A stretch of 64,000 nt of DNA from Sphingomonas sp. OK281 (GCF_900115295.1 NZ_FOVZ01000001.1:558001-622000); one strand, 5' to 3'. Positions 7,782-17,624 are shown, counted from the first letter of the stretch. Numbers and translations: made by a program. The notes: a model not told the origin generated them from the letters alone.

Positions 7782-10031
7782 ATGGCCACCGATTTCAAAG
7801 ATCCGTTCGACTCCATTGTCGACGCCCCCTTCGACAGTGCGCTGTCCGAGCGGTATCTCGTCTATGCGTTGTCGACGATCACCGCGCGGTCGCTACCCGA
7901 TGTCCGCGACGGGATGAAGCCGGTGCATCGGCGCCTGCTGTGGGCGATGCGGCTGCTCAAGCTCGACCCGGCCCAAGGCTACAAGAAATGCGCGCGTGTC
8001 GTCGGCGACGTCATCGGTAAATATCACCCGCACGGCGACCAGTCGGTCTACGACGCGATGGTCCGCTTGGCGCAGTCGTTCGCGATGCGCTATCCGCTGG
8101 TCGACGGGCAGGGCAATTTCGGCAACATCGACGGCGATAACGCCGCCGCCTACCGCTACACCGAGGCGCGGCTGACTCAGGTCGCGATCGACCTGATGGA
8201 CGGGCTGGACGAGGACGCGGTCGCGTATCGCCCGACCTATAATGGCGAGGATCACGAACCCGAGCTGTTCCCCGGACTGTTCCCGAACCTGCTGGCGAAC
8301 GGCGCGAGCGGGATTGCGGTCGGGATGGCGACGAGCATCCCGCCGCACAACGCAGCCGAACTGCTGGAGGCGGCGATCGTCCTGATTGATACGCCCGACG
8401 CGGACGATGCGGCGATCCTGGAACATGTGAAGGGGCCCGACTTCCCGACCGGTGGGCTGGTCGTCGACCCACCCGCGGTCATCCGCGAGTCCTATGCAAC
8501 CGGGCGCGGCGGCTTTCGCGTACGCGCGCGCTGGGAGACCGAGCGCGAGAAGGGCGGCGGCTGGCAGCTTATCGTCACCGAGATCCCGTACGGCGTGCAG
8601 AAGGGCAAGCTGATCGAGCAGATCGCCGATCTGATCAACGCCAAGCGCCTGCCGATCCTCGCCGACGTGCGCGACGAATCGGATACCGAGATCCGCATCG
8701 TGCTCGAGCCTCGCAGCCGCACGGTCGATCCGCAGATCCTGATGGACGGGCTGTTCCGGCTGACCGATCTCGAGACGCGGATCAGCCTCAACCTCAACGT
8801 GCTCGACAAGGATCGCACGCCGCGGGTGATGTCGTTGCGCGAGGCGCTGGCGGCGTGGGTCGATCACCAGTTCGTCGTGTTGCGCAGGCGGACCGAGCAC
8901 CGGCTGGCGAAGATCGCCGACCGGGTCGAACTGCTCGACGGCTATCTGATCGCGTATCTCAATCTCGACCGCGTGATCGAGATCATCCGCACCGAGGACG
9001 AGCCCAAGAAGGTGATGATCGCCGAGTTCTCGCTGACCGATCGTCAGGCCGAGGCGATCCTCAACATGCGGCTGCGCTCGTTGCGCCGGCTCGAAGAGTT
9101 CGAGATCAAGACCGAGCGCGACAAGCTCGACAAGGAACAGGCGACGCTCGCGGCGTTGCTCGCTGATCCGAAGAAGCAGCGCGCGCGGATGAAGCGGGAC
9201 ATGGCGAAGATCCGCGATCGCTATGGGCTGGAGACCCCACTTGGTAAACGACGCACGACGATCGAGGAGCATGCCCCGACGCGCGACATCCCGCTGGAGG
9301 CGATGATCGAACGCGAGCCGATCACCGTGATCCTGTCGCAGCGTGGCTGGATCCGGGCGATGAAGGGGCACAATGATCTGGCGAGCCCGGAAGCGCTGAA
9401 GTTCAAGGAGGGCGATGGCCCGGCGTTCGCGTTCCATGCGCAGACCACCGACAAGCTGTTGCTCGCCGCCGAGAACGGGCGGTTCTATACCTTGGCGGCG
9501 GACAAGCTGCCGGGCGGGCGCGGGTTCGGCGAGCCGGTTCGCGCGATGATCGACCTCGATGGCAGCGACGGGATCGTCGCGCTGCTACCGGCGAGCAAGC
9601 ATCCGAAACTACTGGTAGTGGCGACCGACGGACGCGGTTTCTCGGTGAGTTCGGCGGAGGTGATCGCCGAGACCCGCAAGGGCAAGACGGTGATGACGCC
9701 GCGACCGGGTGCGCAGTTGAAGATAGTCCGGCCGATTGGACCCGGCGACGATTACGTCGCGGCGATCGGCGACAACCGGAAGATGCTGGTGTTCCCGCTG
9801 GCCGAACTGGTCGAGATGACGCGCGGGCAGGGCCTCCAGTTGCAGCGCTACCGCGATGGCGGACTGGCGGATGCGATCACCTTCGTCTTCGCCGAGGGCC
9901 TGAGCTGGGCGATGGGCGGTGGTACCGGTCGCACAAGGACCGAGTCGGACCTTGGGCCGTGGCGCGCGGCAAGGGGGGCGGCCGGGAGAATGCCGCCAAC
10001 AGGTTTCCCGCGCGACAATCATTTCGGCTAA
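7782..10031 (+). CDS. parC: DNA topoisomerase IV subunit A
   Basis: 749-aa ParC, the DNA-breaking subunit of topoisomerase IV (decatenation). Conserved parts are [33 protein letters not shown], the quinolone-determining stretch [15 protein letters not shown] (residues 80-94) and catalytic Y126 in [10 protein letters not shown]. The C-terminal domain shows degenerate blades and ends in the alphaproteobacterial [12 protein letters not shown] tail, so it is ParC rather than GyrA (whose GQRGGKG box is absent). The residue matching E. coli ParC Ser80 is Gln (Q87). Confidence 0.97.
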   Translation: MATDFKDPFDSIVDAPFDSALSERYLVYALSTITARSLPDVRDGMKPVHRRLLWAMRLLKLDPAQGYKKCARVVGDVIGKYHPHGDQSVYDAMVRLAQSFAMRYPLVDGQGNFGNIDGDNAAAYRYTEARLTQVAIDLMDGLDEDAVAYRPTYNGEDHEPELFPGLFPNLLANGASGIAVGMATSIPPHNAAELLEAAIVLIDTPDADDAAILEHVKGPDFPTGGLVVDPPAVIRESYATGRGGFRVRARWETEREKGGGWQLIVTEIPYGVQKGKLIEQIADLINAKRLPILADVRDESDTEIRIVLEPRSRTVDPQILMDGLFRLTDLETRISLNLNVLDKDRTPRVMSLREALAAWVDHQFVVLRRRTEHRLAKIADRVELLDGYLIAYLNLDRVIEIIRTEDEPKKVMIAEFSLTDRQAEAILNMRLRSLRRLEEFEIKTERDKLDKEQATLAALLADPKKQRARMKRDMAKIRDRYGLETPLGKRRTTIEEHAPTRDIPLEAMIEREPITVILSQRGWIRAMKGHNDLASPEALKFKEGDGPAFAFHAQTTDKLLLAAENGRFYTLAADKLPGGRGFGEPVRAMIDLDGSDGIVALLPASKHPKLLVVATDGRGFSVSSAEVIAETRKGKTVMTPRPGAQLKIVRPIGPGDDYVAAIGDNRKMLVFPLAELVEMTRGQGLQLQRYRDGGLADAITFVFAEGLSWAMGGGTGRTRTESDLGPWRAARGAAGRMPPTGFPRDNHFG

Positions 10032-10124
10032 AATATTGAAAAGCCATCTGATTGAGAAAACTGAAATAACAAGTCGTTCTGGTTCCTTTAGGACGTCTTA
10101 ACGATCGGTTGCTAGGCCGATCGG

Positions 10125-11783
10125 ATGCCAGCGACCGCCCCGGATGCGATAATGCAATCATTCGTCGCGACCGAGCTGGTCGCGCGCGCGCTCGAACTCA
10201 TGCCTATTCCGGCGGCGCACGTCGTCGTCACGGCCGGCGAGTTCGAATTGTTCGCCATGAATCGTGCGTATCGCCTGGCCGGGTTGGGCGTCGTGGCGGA
10301 TCGATCGCCGATGATCGCCGAACTCGGCGACCGCATTCTCGCGTTCCTGGCGTCGCCGAACCTGCGATCCGATTTCGAATGGGCGTTGGGCGACGCGATC
10401 GACTGTCGCCACTACCGGGTCACGATCGCGCGTTCGTTCGCCGCGTTTCGCGACCGTTGCACGATCAGCCTCATCGACCAGACGTCGCAGGTCCAGACCG
10501 AACGCAGCCTGCGGCGTGAGATGTCGACCGACAGCCTGACCGGATTGCCCAACCGGGAGGGTTTCGAGGAGCTGATCGAACGCGTCGAGAATCGGACCAA
10601 CAGCGCGGTGCTTGCGATCGATCTCGATCGGTTTGGACGTCTGAACTCGTGTCTCGGTTCGCTGGCGGGCGACGAGTTGCTGATTACCGTTGCCCGCCGG
10701 ATCAAGGGGGCGCTCCGGTCCCGTGACACGATCGCCCGGATCGGTGGCGACCAATTCGGTATCCTGACGACGATCGACGACGATCGGACCGAGGCTCACG
10801 CGCTTGCCGAACGTATCCAGCAGACGCTGGCAACGCCGTTTCGCCTTACCGATTACGAGATCCGCGTCGAATGCTCGGTTGGAATCGCCTACGGCGCGGA
10901 CGAGGCCGGCGATGTCGCCGAACTGATCCGCCACGCGCAATTTGCGGTCAAGCGGGCCAAGTCGAGCGGCCGCGCGGAAAGCTACATGCCGCAGGACTTC
11001 GCGATCGCACGCGCACAGTTCAGCATGGAGACCGCACTACGACGCGCGATCGAGAACCGGCAGTTGCGGCTGGCATATCAGCCGATCAGCGATCTCGCGA
11101 CCGGCCGGATCGTCGCCTTCGAAGCGCTCGCGCGGTGGACCGACGAGCAGGGGCAGCATCACTCGCCGATCGATTTCATTCCGGTCGCGGAGGAATCCGG
11201 GTTGATCGTGCCGCTGGGGCGCTGGGCGATCGACGAAGCCGCACGGATGCTGGCGGCCTGGGATAAAGCCTATGGCAGCCGTTGCGGCGTCAAGATGGCC
11301 GTCAACCTGTCCGCGATCCAGCTCCAGCGCGATGACATCGCACCCGTGCTGGAAAACGCGCTGGCGCAAACGGGACTGTCGGGCGATCGATTCACGCTGG
11401 AGTTGACCGAAAGCGCGATCGTGCCGGATCCGGACCGGATTGCGGGGACGATGCATGCGCTGAAGGCACTCGGCACGACGCTCGCCATGGACGATTTCGG
11501 GACCGGCTATTCGAATTTGGCGTATCTGCAGAAGCTGCCGATCGATGTGCTGAAGATCGACCGAAGTTTCGTCACCGGCATGCTTGCGGACCGCGACAAG
11601 GTATCGATCGTGCGCGCGATCCTGAGCCTTGCGCAGGCCTTGGGCATGAAGACGACCGCGGAGGGGATCGAGACCAACGAACTGGCGCAGACCCTGGCGG
11701 CGCTCGGCTGCACCTATGGGCAGGGGTATTTCTATGCCGAGCCGCTGGAAGCCGATGCGGCGTATGCGATGATCAAGCCATAG
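10125..11783 (+). CDS. GGDEF/EAL protein, predicted c-di-GMP phosphodiesterase
   Basis: 552-aa cytoplasmic protein. It has an N-terminal PAS-like sensor (about 1-125), a GGDEF domain (about 135-290) and an EAL domain (about 300-550). The GGDEF active-site loop reads GGDQF, so diguanylate cyclase activity is probably lost. The EAL domain keeps EAL in AFEALARW, the Asn of VNLSAIQ, ELTES, MDDFGTGYSNL, LKIDRSFV, AEGIE and the Gln of YGQGYFY. All metal ligands and the general base look intact, so c-di-GMP hydrolysis is predicted, perhaps tuned by GTP on the GGDQF domain. An AT-richer 93-bp spacer upstream may be its promoter. Confidence 0.93.
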   Translation: MPATAPDAIMQSFVATELVARALELMPIPAAHVVVTAGEFELFAMNRAYRLAGLGVVADRSPMIAELGDRILAFLASPNLRSDFEWALGDAIDCRHYRVTIARSFAAFRDRCTISLIDQTSQVQTERSLRREMSTDSLTGLPNREGFEELIERVENRTNSAVLAIDLDRFGRLNSCLGSLAGDELLITVARRIKGALRSRDTIARIGGDQFGILTTIDDDRTEAHALAERIQQTLATPFRLTDYEIRVECSVGIAYGADEAGDVAELIRHAQFAVKRAKSSGRAESYMPQDFAIARAQFSMETALRRAIENRQLRLAYQPISDLATGRIVAFEALARWTDEQGQHHSPIDFIPVAEESGLIVPLGRWAIDEAARMLAAWDKAYGSRCGVKMAVNLSAIQLQRDDIAPVLENALAQTGLSGDRFTLELTESAIVPDPDRIAGTMHALKALGTTLAMDDFGTGYSNLAYLQKLPIDVLKIDRSFVTGMLADRDKVSIVRAILSLAQALGMKTTAEGIETNELAQTLAALGCTYGQGYFYAEPLEADAAYAMIKP

Positions 11784-11943
11784 GCGAAGGCGTGCCGATG
11801 TTGGCGCCGTTTCCAACGCCGTCGTATTGCGCCGTCCAGGCCGCTGGCGTCAGGCTGGCGTCATCGATAGCTGAGACAATCCACGACCAGCCAGCGATCC
11901 CTCCCTTGACGGGAGGCGATCGCGAGCTTTGGGGCGATCCGCG

Positions 11944-13122
11944 CTAGGCCAGTGCGTCGGCGACCATGTCGTCTGCGATGACCGCCACTCGGGCCGCATC
12001 GGGGAAGCCTTCTGCGATCCACTGCGTCTCGACTCGGCGCAGCATCGCTGCAACGTCCGGGCCCTTGCGCAGGCCGCGTTCTACCAGCGACCCGCCGGAG
12101 AACGGGAATACGGGCGGGGTCCGGTCCTTGATCGCCGTGACGTCGTCGCCCGCGATCAGAAGGCGATCCAGCGCGATGGTCATGCCGGCGCGGTAGGCGA
12201 GTGCCTGCGGGCCTTCGGTGCCGGGGCCGGCGGTGGCCGCGATCAGGCGTTTTCGGTCGGTGTTGGAGAGCTTCAGACGGGCGCCGACGGCTTCGGCCGC
12301 CGCGGGGGCGATCGTCATCGCGAGGCGGCGAATCGGGTCCGCCGCGATACCGGCTTGCGTTTCGCGCTTGGCGAGCACGCCGAGACGTACCGCGCCTTCG
12401 GTGTCGATCTCGGGCAGTACGGCACGGAAAATGCCGCGCTCGACCATCAGCGCGACGACCGGCACGGCGTTGGCCGCGACCAGCAGCTTCAGGACTTCGC
12501 TCGCCACGCGTTCGCGGGACAGCGCCATCAGGTCGTTGGCACGTACGGTGCAGGCGTCCAGCCCGGCTTGGTCGATCGTGGTGCCGAACCGTGCGTGGAA
12601 TCGGAAGAAGCGGAGGATGCGGAGGTGATCCTCGGCGATCCGCTGCCACGGGTCGCCGATGAAGCGCACGCGCCGCGCCGCGAGATCGTCGAGACCACCG
12701 AAATAATCGAAGATCTCGCCGGTCGCGGGATCGGCGTAGAGCGCGTTCATCGTGAAGTCGCGGCGCGCCGCGTCCTCGCGCCAGTCGTCGGTATAGGCGA
12801 TGATCGCATGGCGGCCGTCGGTCGAGACGTCGCGCCGCAGCGTCGTCACCTCGACCGGCCCCGCGGGCGTGACGGCGGTAATCGTGCCGTGTGCGAGCCC
12901 GGTCGGGACCGCCTTGATCCGCGCATCCTGAAGCCGCTCGATCACCTCCTGCGGGGGCAGGCGGGTGGCGATATCGACATCGGCGACGTCGATTCCGAGC
13001 AGCGTATCGCGCACCGCGCCACCGACGAAGCGCGACTCGCCCTCCACCGCGCCAAGAACCTTGGTCAGTGCGTCCAGGCCGTCACGGTCGCGCCACGCCG
13101 CAGCCGGGAGTATCAAGACCAT
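11944..13122 (-). CDS. cca: CCA tRNA nucleotidyltransferase / poly(A) polymerase family
   Basis: 392-aa class II nucleotidyltransferase that adds or repairs tRNA CCA ends (or a poly(A) polymerase of the same family). The motif FVGGAVRDTLLG is followed by DVDIAT (catalytic carboxylates). RRDFTMNALY and DDLAARRVRFIGDPWQRIAEDHLRILR are the standard head/neck motifs. The start MVLILPAAAW at 13122 overlaps the NUDIX gene by 10 bp; a longer frame would run deep into that gene. tRNA-Arg in this window already encodes CCA, so a repair role is plausible. Last gene of a DUF1285-NUDIX-cca operon. Confidence 0.93.
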   Translation of the reverse strand: MVLILPAAAWRDRDGLDALTKVLGAVEGESRFVGGAVRDTLLGIDVADVDIATRLPPQEVIERLQDARIKAVPTGLAHGTITAVTPAGPVEVTTLRRDVSTDGRHAIIAYTDDWREDAARRDFTMNALYADPATGEIFDYFGGLDDLAARRVRFIGDPWQRIAEDHLRILRFFRFHARFGTTIDQAGLDACTVRANDLMALSRERVASEVLKLLVAANAVPVVALMVERGIFRAVLPEIDTEGAVRLGVLAKRETQAGIAADPIRRLAMTIAPAAAEAVGARLKLSNTDRKRLIAATAGPGTEGPQALAYRAGMTIALDRLLIAGDDVTAIKDRTPPVFPFSGGSLVERGLRKGPDVAAMLRRVETQWIAEGFPDAARVAVIADDMVADALA

Positions 13123-13709
13123 CTCAGGCGGCGCGCGAGGTTGACGATCATCGCCGCGGTCGCACCCCAGATGCGGCGCTCGTTCCACATGATCTCGTAA
13201 TAATGCCGGTCGTGGCCCTGCCATTCGAGCGTCGCCTCGACATGGTTCGCCTCGTCGAGGAGGAACGCGAGCGGGACTTCGAAGACGCTGGCGACTTCCG
13301 CTTCGCTCGGCGTGAAGATCAGGTCGGGCGGGATGATGCCGATCACCGGCGTCACCTGGAACCCGGTGACGGTGCGGTAGCTGTCGGCCTCGCCGATCAC
13401 GCGGACCTTGTCGCGGGGGAGGGCGATCTCCTCCTCGGCCTCGCGCAGCGCCGCGGTCACGACGTCCTCGCCAGGATCGATCCGACCGCCGGGGAACGCG
13501 ATCTGGCCGGGGTGGCGGCTCATCGTGTCGGTGCGCTGCGTCAGGATCACGCCGGGATCGGCGCGGTCCGTCACTGCGATCAGCACCGCAGCGGGAAGTA
13601 ACGTGTCGGCGGCGGTGAGATCGCCGTCATGCTGGTCGCCGGTCAGCAGGATCATGTGCGACCCGGCGCCCTTCGCCAGCGCCGCGGTCATCCGTTCCGT
13701 GAGGCTCAT
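13113..13709 (-). CDS. NUDIX hydrolase, CoA-pyrophosphatase type
   Basis: 198-aa NUDIX protein. The NUDIX box is complete: GGRIDPGEDVVTAALREAEEEI (about residues 80-101), with the metal-binding REAEEE core. It is preceded by LTQRTDTMSRHPGQIAFPGG, the UPF0035-type element of CoA/short-chain-acyl CoA pyrophosphatases (NudL/CTL relatives). The ATG at 13709 forms an ATGA overlap with the DUF1285 gene. It probably cleaves CoA or related nucleoside diphosphate derivatives in the cytoplasm. Confidence 0.93.
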   Translation of the reverse strand: MSLTERMTAALAKGAGSHMILLTGDQHDGDLTAADTLLPAAVLIAVTDRADPGVILTQRTDTMSRHPGQIAFPGGRIDPGEDVVTAALREAEEEIALPRDKVRVIGEADSYRTVTGFQVTPVIGIIPPDLIFTPSEAEVASVFEVPLAFLLDEANHVEATLEWQGHDRHYYEIMWNERRIWGATAAMIVNLARRLRWS

Positions 13710-14272
13710 GCAGCGGGCTCCAGCGGGAAGAACGCGCCGTCGCTCCACAGCCCGGCGGGCGTCGCGTCGTCGGCGATCGCGCGTTCGGCAAGCTCGTAAT
13801 AGACCGAGCGCACGACCAGCGCCTCCATCCCGCCGCGCACGGCGAGGTAGGGGCGAGGGCCATCCGTATCCTCGACGAACCGCAGCGGATGCTCGGGGCC
13901 TGCGGTGACGAGGTCGCCGGTGTTCAGCCGGAACGCGAGCTTCGACTCGCTACCGCTGCCCTCGGCCTTCATCTCGACCGCGATAAAGGCTGCGTCCTCG
14001 ACCTCGATATCGAGTTTCTCGACCGGGGTGACGAGGACGTGCGTACCGTCGGGTTCGCGTCGCAGGATCGTCGAGAACAGCCGGACCATCGCCGGCCGTC
14101 CGATCGGCGAGCCCTGGTGATACCAGGTGCCGTCGCGCGCGATCCGCATCTCGCTGTCACCGCAATGCGTCGGGTTCCATTTCTCGACCGGCGGCAATTT
14201 GGCCTCCTCGACGAGCTTGGCGATCTCGGCGAGGCTGAGCGAGGCGATATCGGGAAGGGGATCCATGGGCAT
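13706..14272 (-). CDS. DUF1285 domain-containing protein
   Basis: 188-aa cytoplasmic protein. VEKWNPTHCGDSEMRIARDGTWYHQGSPIGRP is the typical N-terminal lobe of DUF1285, which is found next to NUDIX and cca genes in many alphaproteobacteria. No catalytic motif is evident; in the family two similar beta-rich lobes form the fold. Two in-frame ATGs (14272 and 14266) are equally possible. First gene of a three-gene operon coupled by ATGA to the NUDIX gene. Confidence 0.88.
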   Translation of the reverse strand: MPMDPLPDIASLSLAEIAKLVEEAKLPPVEKWNPTHCGDSEMRIARDGTWYHQGSPIGRPAMVRLFSTILRREPDGTHVLVTPVEKLDIEVEDAAFIAVEMKAEGSGSESKLAFRLNTGDLVTAGPEHPLRFVEDTDGPRPYLAVRGGMEALVVRSVYYELAERAIADDATPAGLWSDGAFFPLEPAA

Positions 14273-14315
14273 GGCGGCGGACTAGGCGGGCAGGGGGCCG
14301 AGGTAAAGCGGCGCC

Positions 14316-14837
14316 TTATGCCGGTGCGGTCACCGGCGTGCGGGGGCCGAGCATGCCGGCGGCGTCGGGCACGGCATCGCCGCGCGCGAGCAGACGGTGG
14401 CGCTCGACCGGGCCGGGAGCGTTCCAGCGTGCGGTGCGCTCGGTTGAGAAGCCGAAGAAGCGGCCGTAATAGTCGGGGTCGCCGATCAGCATCAACGCAT
14501 CGTCGAGGTCGTTCGCGGCGGCAGCGTCGAGCACGCGCGCGACGAGGCTGCGGCCGATGCCGTCTCCTTGGCGGGTGGGAGCGACGGCGACCGGACCGAC
14601 CATCACCAGCGGGCTCTGGCGGTCGTCGTCGATCAGCGCGATCGGCCAGCACTGGATCGAGCCGACCAATACGCCGTCCTCGACCGCGGCGAAGCTCAGC
14701 GCGGCGATCAGCGTGCCGGTGCCGCGAATCATGTAGGCCGTCCGCGTGAACCGATCCGGCCCGAACGCGGCATCGAGCAGCATCTCGACGGCGGTCGGAT
14801 TGATGACATCGAGGGGGACGAGCGTGATCACCGGCAT
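14316..14837 (-). CDS. GNAT family N-acetyltransferase
   Basis: 173-aa acetyltransferase. The acetyl-CoA binding motif A is VMVGPVAVAPTRQGDGIGRSLV (near residue 75-95), with the Q/RxxGxG/A pyrophosphate loop. GDPDYYGRFFGFS follows (motif B), a form common in the YhbS-like subgroup. AGGAG precedes the ATG at 14837, which excludes the longer open frame. Substrate unknown. Confidence 0.9.
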   Translation of the reverse strand: MPVITLVPLDVINPTAVEMLLDAAFGPDRFTRTAYMIRGTGTLIAALSFAAVEDGVLVGSIQCWPIALIDDDRQSPLVMVGPVAVAPTRQGDGIGRSLVARVLDAAAANDLDDALMLIGDPDYYGRFFGFSTERTARWNAPGPVERHRLLARGDAVPDAAGMLGPRTPVTAPA

Positions 14838-15086
14838 CTCCTGCCCCGATTGCGTCGCGTGTCGACGATGAGGGCAGCGCGCTTTAGCCGTGGCGACGCT
14901 GAACGCAAGGATAACCGAGGGTGTGGGTGCCCGGAGGTAAGGTCGGCCTATTTCGTGAATCGATCGGTCGGGACACAGCGTTCCTCCCCCTGGCGGGGAA
15001 GGATCGAAAGGGCGGCATGTCCAACCGCGCGCGCTCACTCGCATCGCCGACTTTCATCTCGCCGTGCGTCTGCTAGAGGCGCGACG

Positions 15087-15458
15087 ATGGAAGACAGTCT
15101 TCAACTCGAAGTCCACGATCTCGAAGTGCAGGTCCTGACCGGCATCTATTCGGAGGAGACGCACCTGCCGCAGCCGCTGCGGATCTCGCTGACCGTCGAC
15201 ATGGTCTGCCCGAAGCACTTTGCGCCGGATACGCCGTTGTCGGCCTCCAAGAATTATCTCGACCTGAAGAACGCGGCGACCACCGCGCTGCCGCCCGGCG
15301 TGCATTTCACGCTGATCGAGGGCGTGGCGGATCACATCTGCGAGACGCTGTTCCTGCAGGACGCGCGCGTGTTGCGGGTGAAGGTGAAGATCGTGAAGCT
15401 GGCGATCGCCGAAGCCGATGAAGCCATCGGGGTCACGCTCGTTCGTCACAGGCGGTGA
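15087..15458 (+). CDS. folB: Dihydroneopterin aldolase
   Basis: 123-aa FolB-fold protein of folate synthesis, cleaving dihydroneopterin to 6-hydroxymethyl-dihydropterin and glycolaldehyde. It shows LEVQVLTGIYSEETHLPQPLRISLTVD near the N terminus and the conserved IEGVADHICETLF and VKIVKLAIAEADEAIGV. Position and length match the alphaproteobacterial FolB group, although the Lys-containing KPxA motif is altered to KLAIAEADE, so specificity could differ (monapterin or a related pterin). ATG 15087 chosen; the longer frame antisense to the GNAT is an artefact. Confidence 0.85.
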   Translation: MEDSLQLEVHDLEVQVLTGIYSEETHLPQPLRISLTVDMVCPKHFAPDTPLSASKNYLDLKNAATTALPPGVHFTLIEGVADHICETLFLQDARVLRVKVKIVKLAIAEADEAIGVTLVRHRR

Positions 15459-15462
15459 TCGC

Positions 15463-15744
15463 ATGCGGCTGACGTTGGAGCCGGGCGACGATATCGCGGC
15501 GTTGGTACGCGCAGGGGCGGGCGAGTCGCTCGTCGTCGTCATCCCATCCATGCTGGACTCGCTGGCGATGGCACAGGCGCGGGCATCGATCGGCCCCTTG
15601 GCCATCGAGCGGTCCCCCGCGACTCGCGTGAATGCGATCGTCCTGGTCGAGGGCGCCGCCTCAGCTCATGTCGATGCCGCGGTAAATTTTCTCGAACAGG
15701 CGCAGTCGACTACCGGGCAGGTTATCGAGATTCTTCCACGCTGA
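15463..15744 (+). CDS. Small hypothetical protein, 93 aa, downstream of folB
   Basis: It begins 4 bp after folB (ATG at 15463), so it is co-transcribed. The predicted product is alpha/beta, with LVVVIPSMLDSLA and VNAIVLVEGAASAHVDAAVNFLEQA resembling strands and helices of a truncated Rossmann-like fold. There is no nucleotide-binding glycine loop and no signal peptide. I cannot name a function; linkage to folB suggests a pterin-related or short-chain-reductase remnant. Confidence 0.65.
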   Translation: MRLTLEPGDDIAALVRAGAGESLVVVIPSMLDSLAMAQARASIGPLAIERSPATRVNAIVLVEGAASAHVDAAVNFLEQAQSTTGQVIEILPR

Positions 15745-15780
15745 CCCCGCCGGAATTCCCCTCCGTCATTTTCGGCAGCA

Positions 15781-15798
15781 CCCCCTGGCCAGAGGGGG
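15781..15798. terminator. Candidate bidirectional hairpin between convergent genes
   Basis: Perfect 6-bp arms CCCCCT/AGGGGG enclose a 6-nt loop. It lies in the 66-bp spacer between the folB operon and the convergent 15811 gene. There is no clear U-tract, so termination is inferred from position. Confidence 0.35.
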
Positions 15799-15810
15799 CA
15801 AACCTTCCGA

Positions 15811-16719
15811 CTAGCTCTTCCGCGTACGCCCACAGGGGCCGAGCGCGGCAAGCACGTACGCGTAATCCTCGCGTGCGATCGCTGCGTCGGCGGCTTCCAG
15901 CGACCCGGTGCTCCGTTCGGGCAAGCTTGGCGGTAACGCGCACGCCATGCGGTACCAGAGCAACGTCTCGGGGGCAGGCGGGGCGGCCGATTCGTCGACG
16001 ATCTCGCTGAGTGCGACCGCCCAGCGCGGTTGCTCGCCGGGCCGTCGCAGAATCGACAACGAGACCGGGCGCTGATCCGCGGTCGTCAGGAATATCTGGG
16101 TCTCGCCTTCGCCGGGCAGCGCACCGGCAACGTGGAAGGCATTGCCGATCCCGGTGATGACCGGTGGCGCGTCGCTGGCCAGCGCATCGCGGGCGATCTT
16201 TCGCGCCCGAGCGTCGGAGGTCGGCGTCCAGTCGAGTTGCGCATCAGGCGCGACCAGCTGGACCTGGTTGACCGCACCCGCCACCGGCCGCGCAAAAACA
16301 AGCACCCGGGCTTTCTTGAACTTGGGCACCTTGCCGGCGGCATCGGGCGCGATGTCGAGCAGGTACCCGATTCGCGGAGGCAGGCCATCGGCGCCGCGGA
16401 TCAGCGCCGTGACGTCGACCTCGACATATAGTCGGACAAGGCCCGGTGCGAGATTCGGCGCTTCGGCCGGCTTGATCTTTGCCGTCGACCGGATGGTCGC
16501 ATCGGCGATGATCGGTGCTGAAAGAACGAGGTCGGCGATGTCGGCATACCCCATTCCGCCCGGTACTGCGCTAGGGATTTCCCGCTGTGGCTGACCCGGC
16601 GTGAGGGCGGCGGCATCGGCAGAAACGGGCCGCTGTTCCGCGGTTTGGCCGGCCATGGCCGGCAACGCCAGAAGTGCGATCGAGAGGGCCGAAGCCGTAA
16701 CGTGAAGCAATGGATTCAT
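15811..16719 (-). CDS. Exported hypothetical protein, 302 aa
   Basis: The N terminus has a Sec signal peptide (HVTASALSIALLALPAMAGQ, cleavage after MAG or AMA near residue 23). The mature part is mostly beta in composition, with a repeated pattern of R-L-Y-V-E-V-D-V and V-L-V-F-A-R. Three cysteines appear near the C terminus only. I recognise no enzymatic motif. It resembles exported proteins of unknown function in sphingomonads by general character, but that is an impression, not a family assignment. Transcribed away from tonB; the 224-bp divergent spacer probably holds both promoters. Confidence 0.75.
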   Translation of the reverse strand: MNPLLHVTASALSIALLALPAMAGQTAEQRPVSADAAALTPGQPQREIPSAVPGGMGYADIADLVLSAPIIADATIRSTAKIKPAEAPNLAPGLVRLYVEVDVTALIRGADGLPPRIGYLLDIAPDAAGKVPKFKKARVLVFARPVAGAVNQVQLVAPDAQLDWTPTSDARARKIARDALASDAPPVITGIGNAFHVAGALPGEGETQIFLTTADQRPVSLSILRRPGEQPRWAVALSEIVDESAAPPAPETLLWYRMACALPPSLPERSTGSLEAADAAIAREDYAYVLAALGPCGRTRKS

Positions 16720-16943
16720 GCGATCAGGCTACGCGACAGAAGCTGAACGATACAGAAATAATTCTGCCATCGTACGGTTGTACGTTTGTTGCGTCTGACA
16801 AAGCGTTTGCGTGTCGCAGAACGTGGCGATAGGACTTGGGCACTGCCCCGTGGTTATTCCGGCCAACGGCAGACGTATGTGTCGCGTACCCGGTGCGGAT
16901 ACGTGCGTACGGAGCAGGCAGATTAAGGGAGTGTCGTTTCTGA

Positions 16944-17624
16944 ATGGCCTATACTGACCAGAAGATGTCCGGAGGCAAAATCGTCGCGATCGTGATCGTC
17001 GCGCTGATTCATGCGGCCTTGGGCTACGCTTTCGTCACGGGCCTCGCGTATCAGTACGTGAAAAAGGCCCAAGAAAAGATGACGACGTTCGACGTGGAGC
17101 CGCCACCGCCGCCGCCTCCGCCCGACGAGCCCCCGCCGCCGCCGCCTGACCAGCCAAACCTGCCGCCGCCACCGACCACGGTCGTGACGCCGCCGCCGGT
17201 CGTCGTGACGCCTCAGCCTGCGCCGCAGATGCAGACGTCGCAGATCATTCCGCGGTTCCAGCCAACGGCTCCGCCGTCGCCGCCATCGCCAGCGGTTGCG
17301 CCGTCGCCTCCAGCGCCGCCAGTCGTCAGCAAGGCGGCCGGTCCGAAGGGTGATCCTGCTCAGTGGGTTTCGACGGACGACTATCCGCCGAGTTCGCTGC
17401 GCGCCGAGGAAGAAGGCACCGTCGGGATCGCATGGGACATCAACGCCCAGGGTCGCGTCGAGAATTGCCGCGTCACGTCGTCGAGCGGTTCGTCCGCGCT
17501 GGATCGCGCTGCTTGCGCCGCGATCACACGGCGTGGTCGGTATTCGCCGGCAATGGACACGGCGGGCAACCCGATCCGGTCGAGTTCTTCGCGTCGCGTG
17601 ACGTGGAAGATCCCGCCCCAGTAA
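16944..17624 (+). CDS. tonB: Energy transducer TonB
   Basis: 226-aa inner-membrane protein that couples the proton motive force to outer-membrane TonB-dependent receptors. One N-terminal span lies at about residues 12-32 (IVAIVIVALIHAALGYAF). A Pro-rich periplasmic spacer with runs of PPPPP spans about 53-135. The C-terminal TonB domain contains DDYPPSSLRAEEEGTVGI, the VENCRV strand with Cys and SSALDRAACAAI. First gene of tonB-exbB-exbD-exbD, spacer 66 bp to exbB. Sphingomonads carry many TonB receptors, so this is likely a main energiser. Confidence 0.95.
   Translation: MAYTDQKMSGGKIVAIVIVALIHAALGYAFVTGLAYQYVKKAQEKMTTFDVEPPPPPPPPDEPPPPPPDQPNLPPPPTTVVTPPPVVVTPQPAPQMQTSQIIPRFQPTAPPSPPSPAVAPSPPAPPVVSKAAGPKGDPAQWVSTDDYPPSSLRAEEEGTVGIAWDINAQGRVENCRVTSSSGSSALDRAACAAITRRGRYSPAMDTAGNPIRSSSSRRVTWKIPPQ

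Noticed and set aside
7893..9437. 514-codon open frame antisense to parC
   Set aside because: The sense strand is clearly ParC. The antisense product is rich in Arg/Asp/Gln/His and has no recognisable domain, as expected for the mirror of a GC-rich gene.
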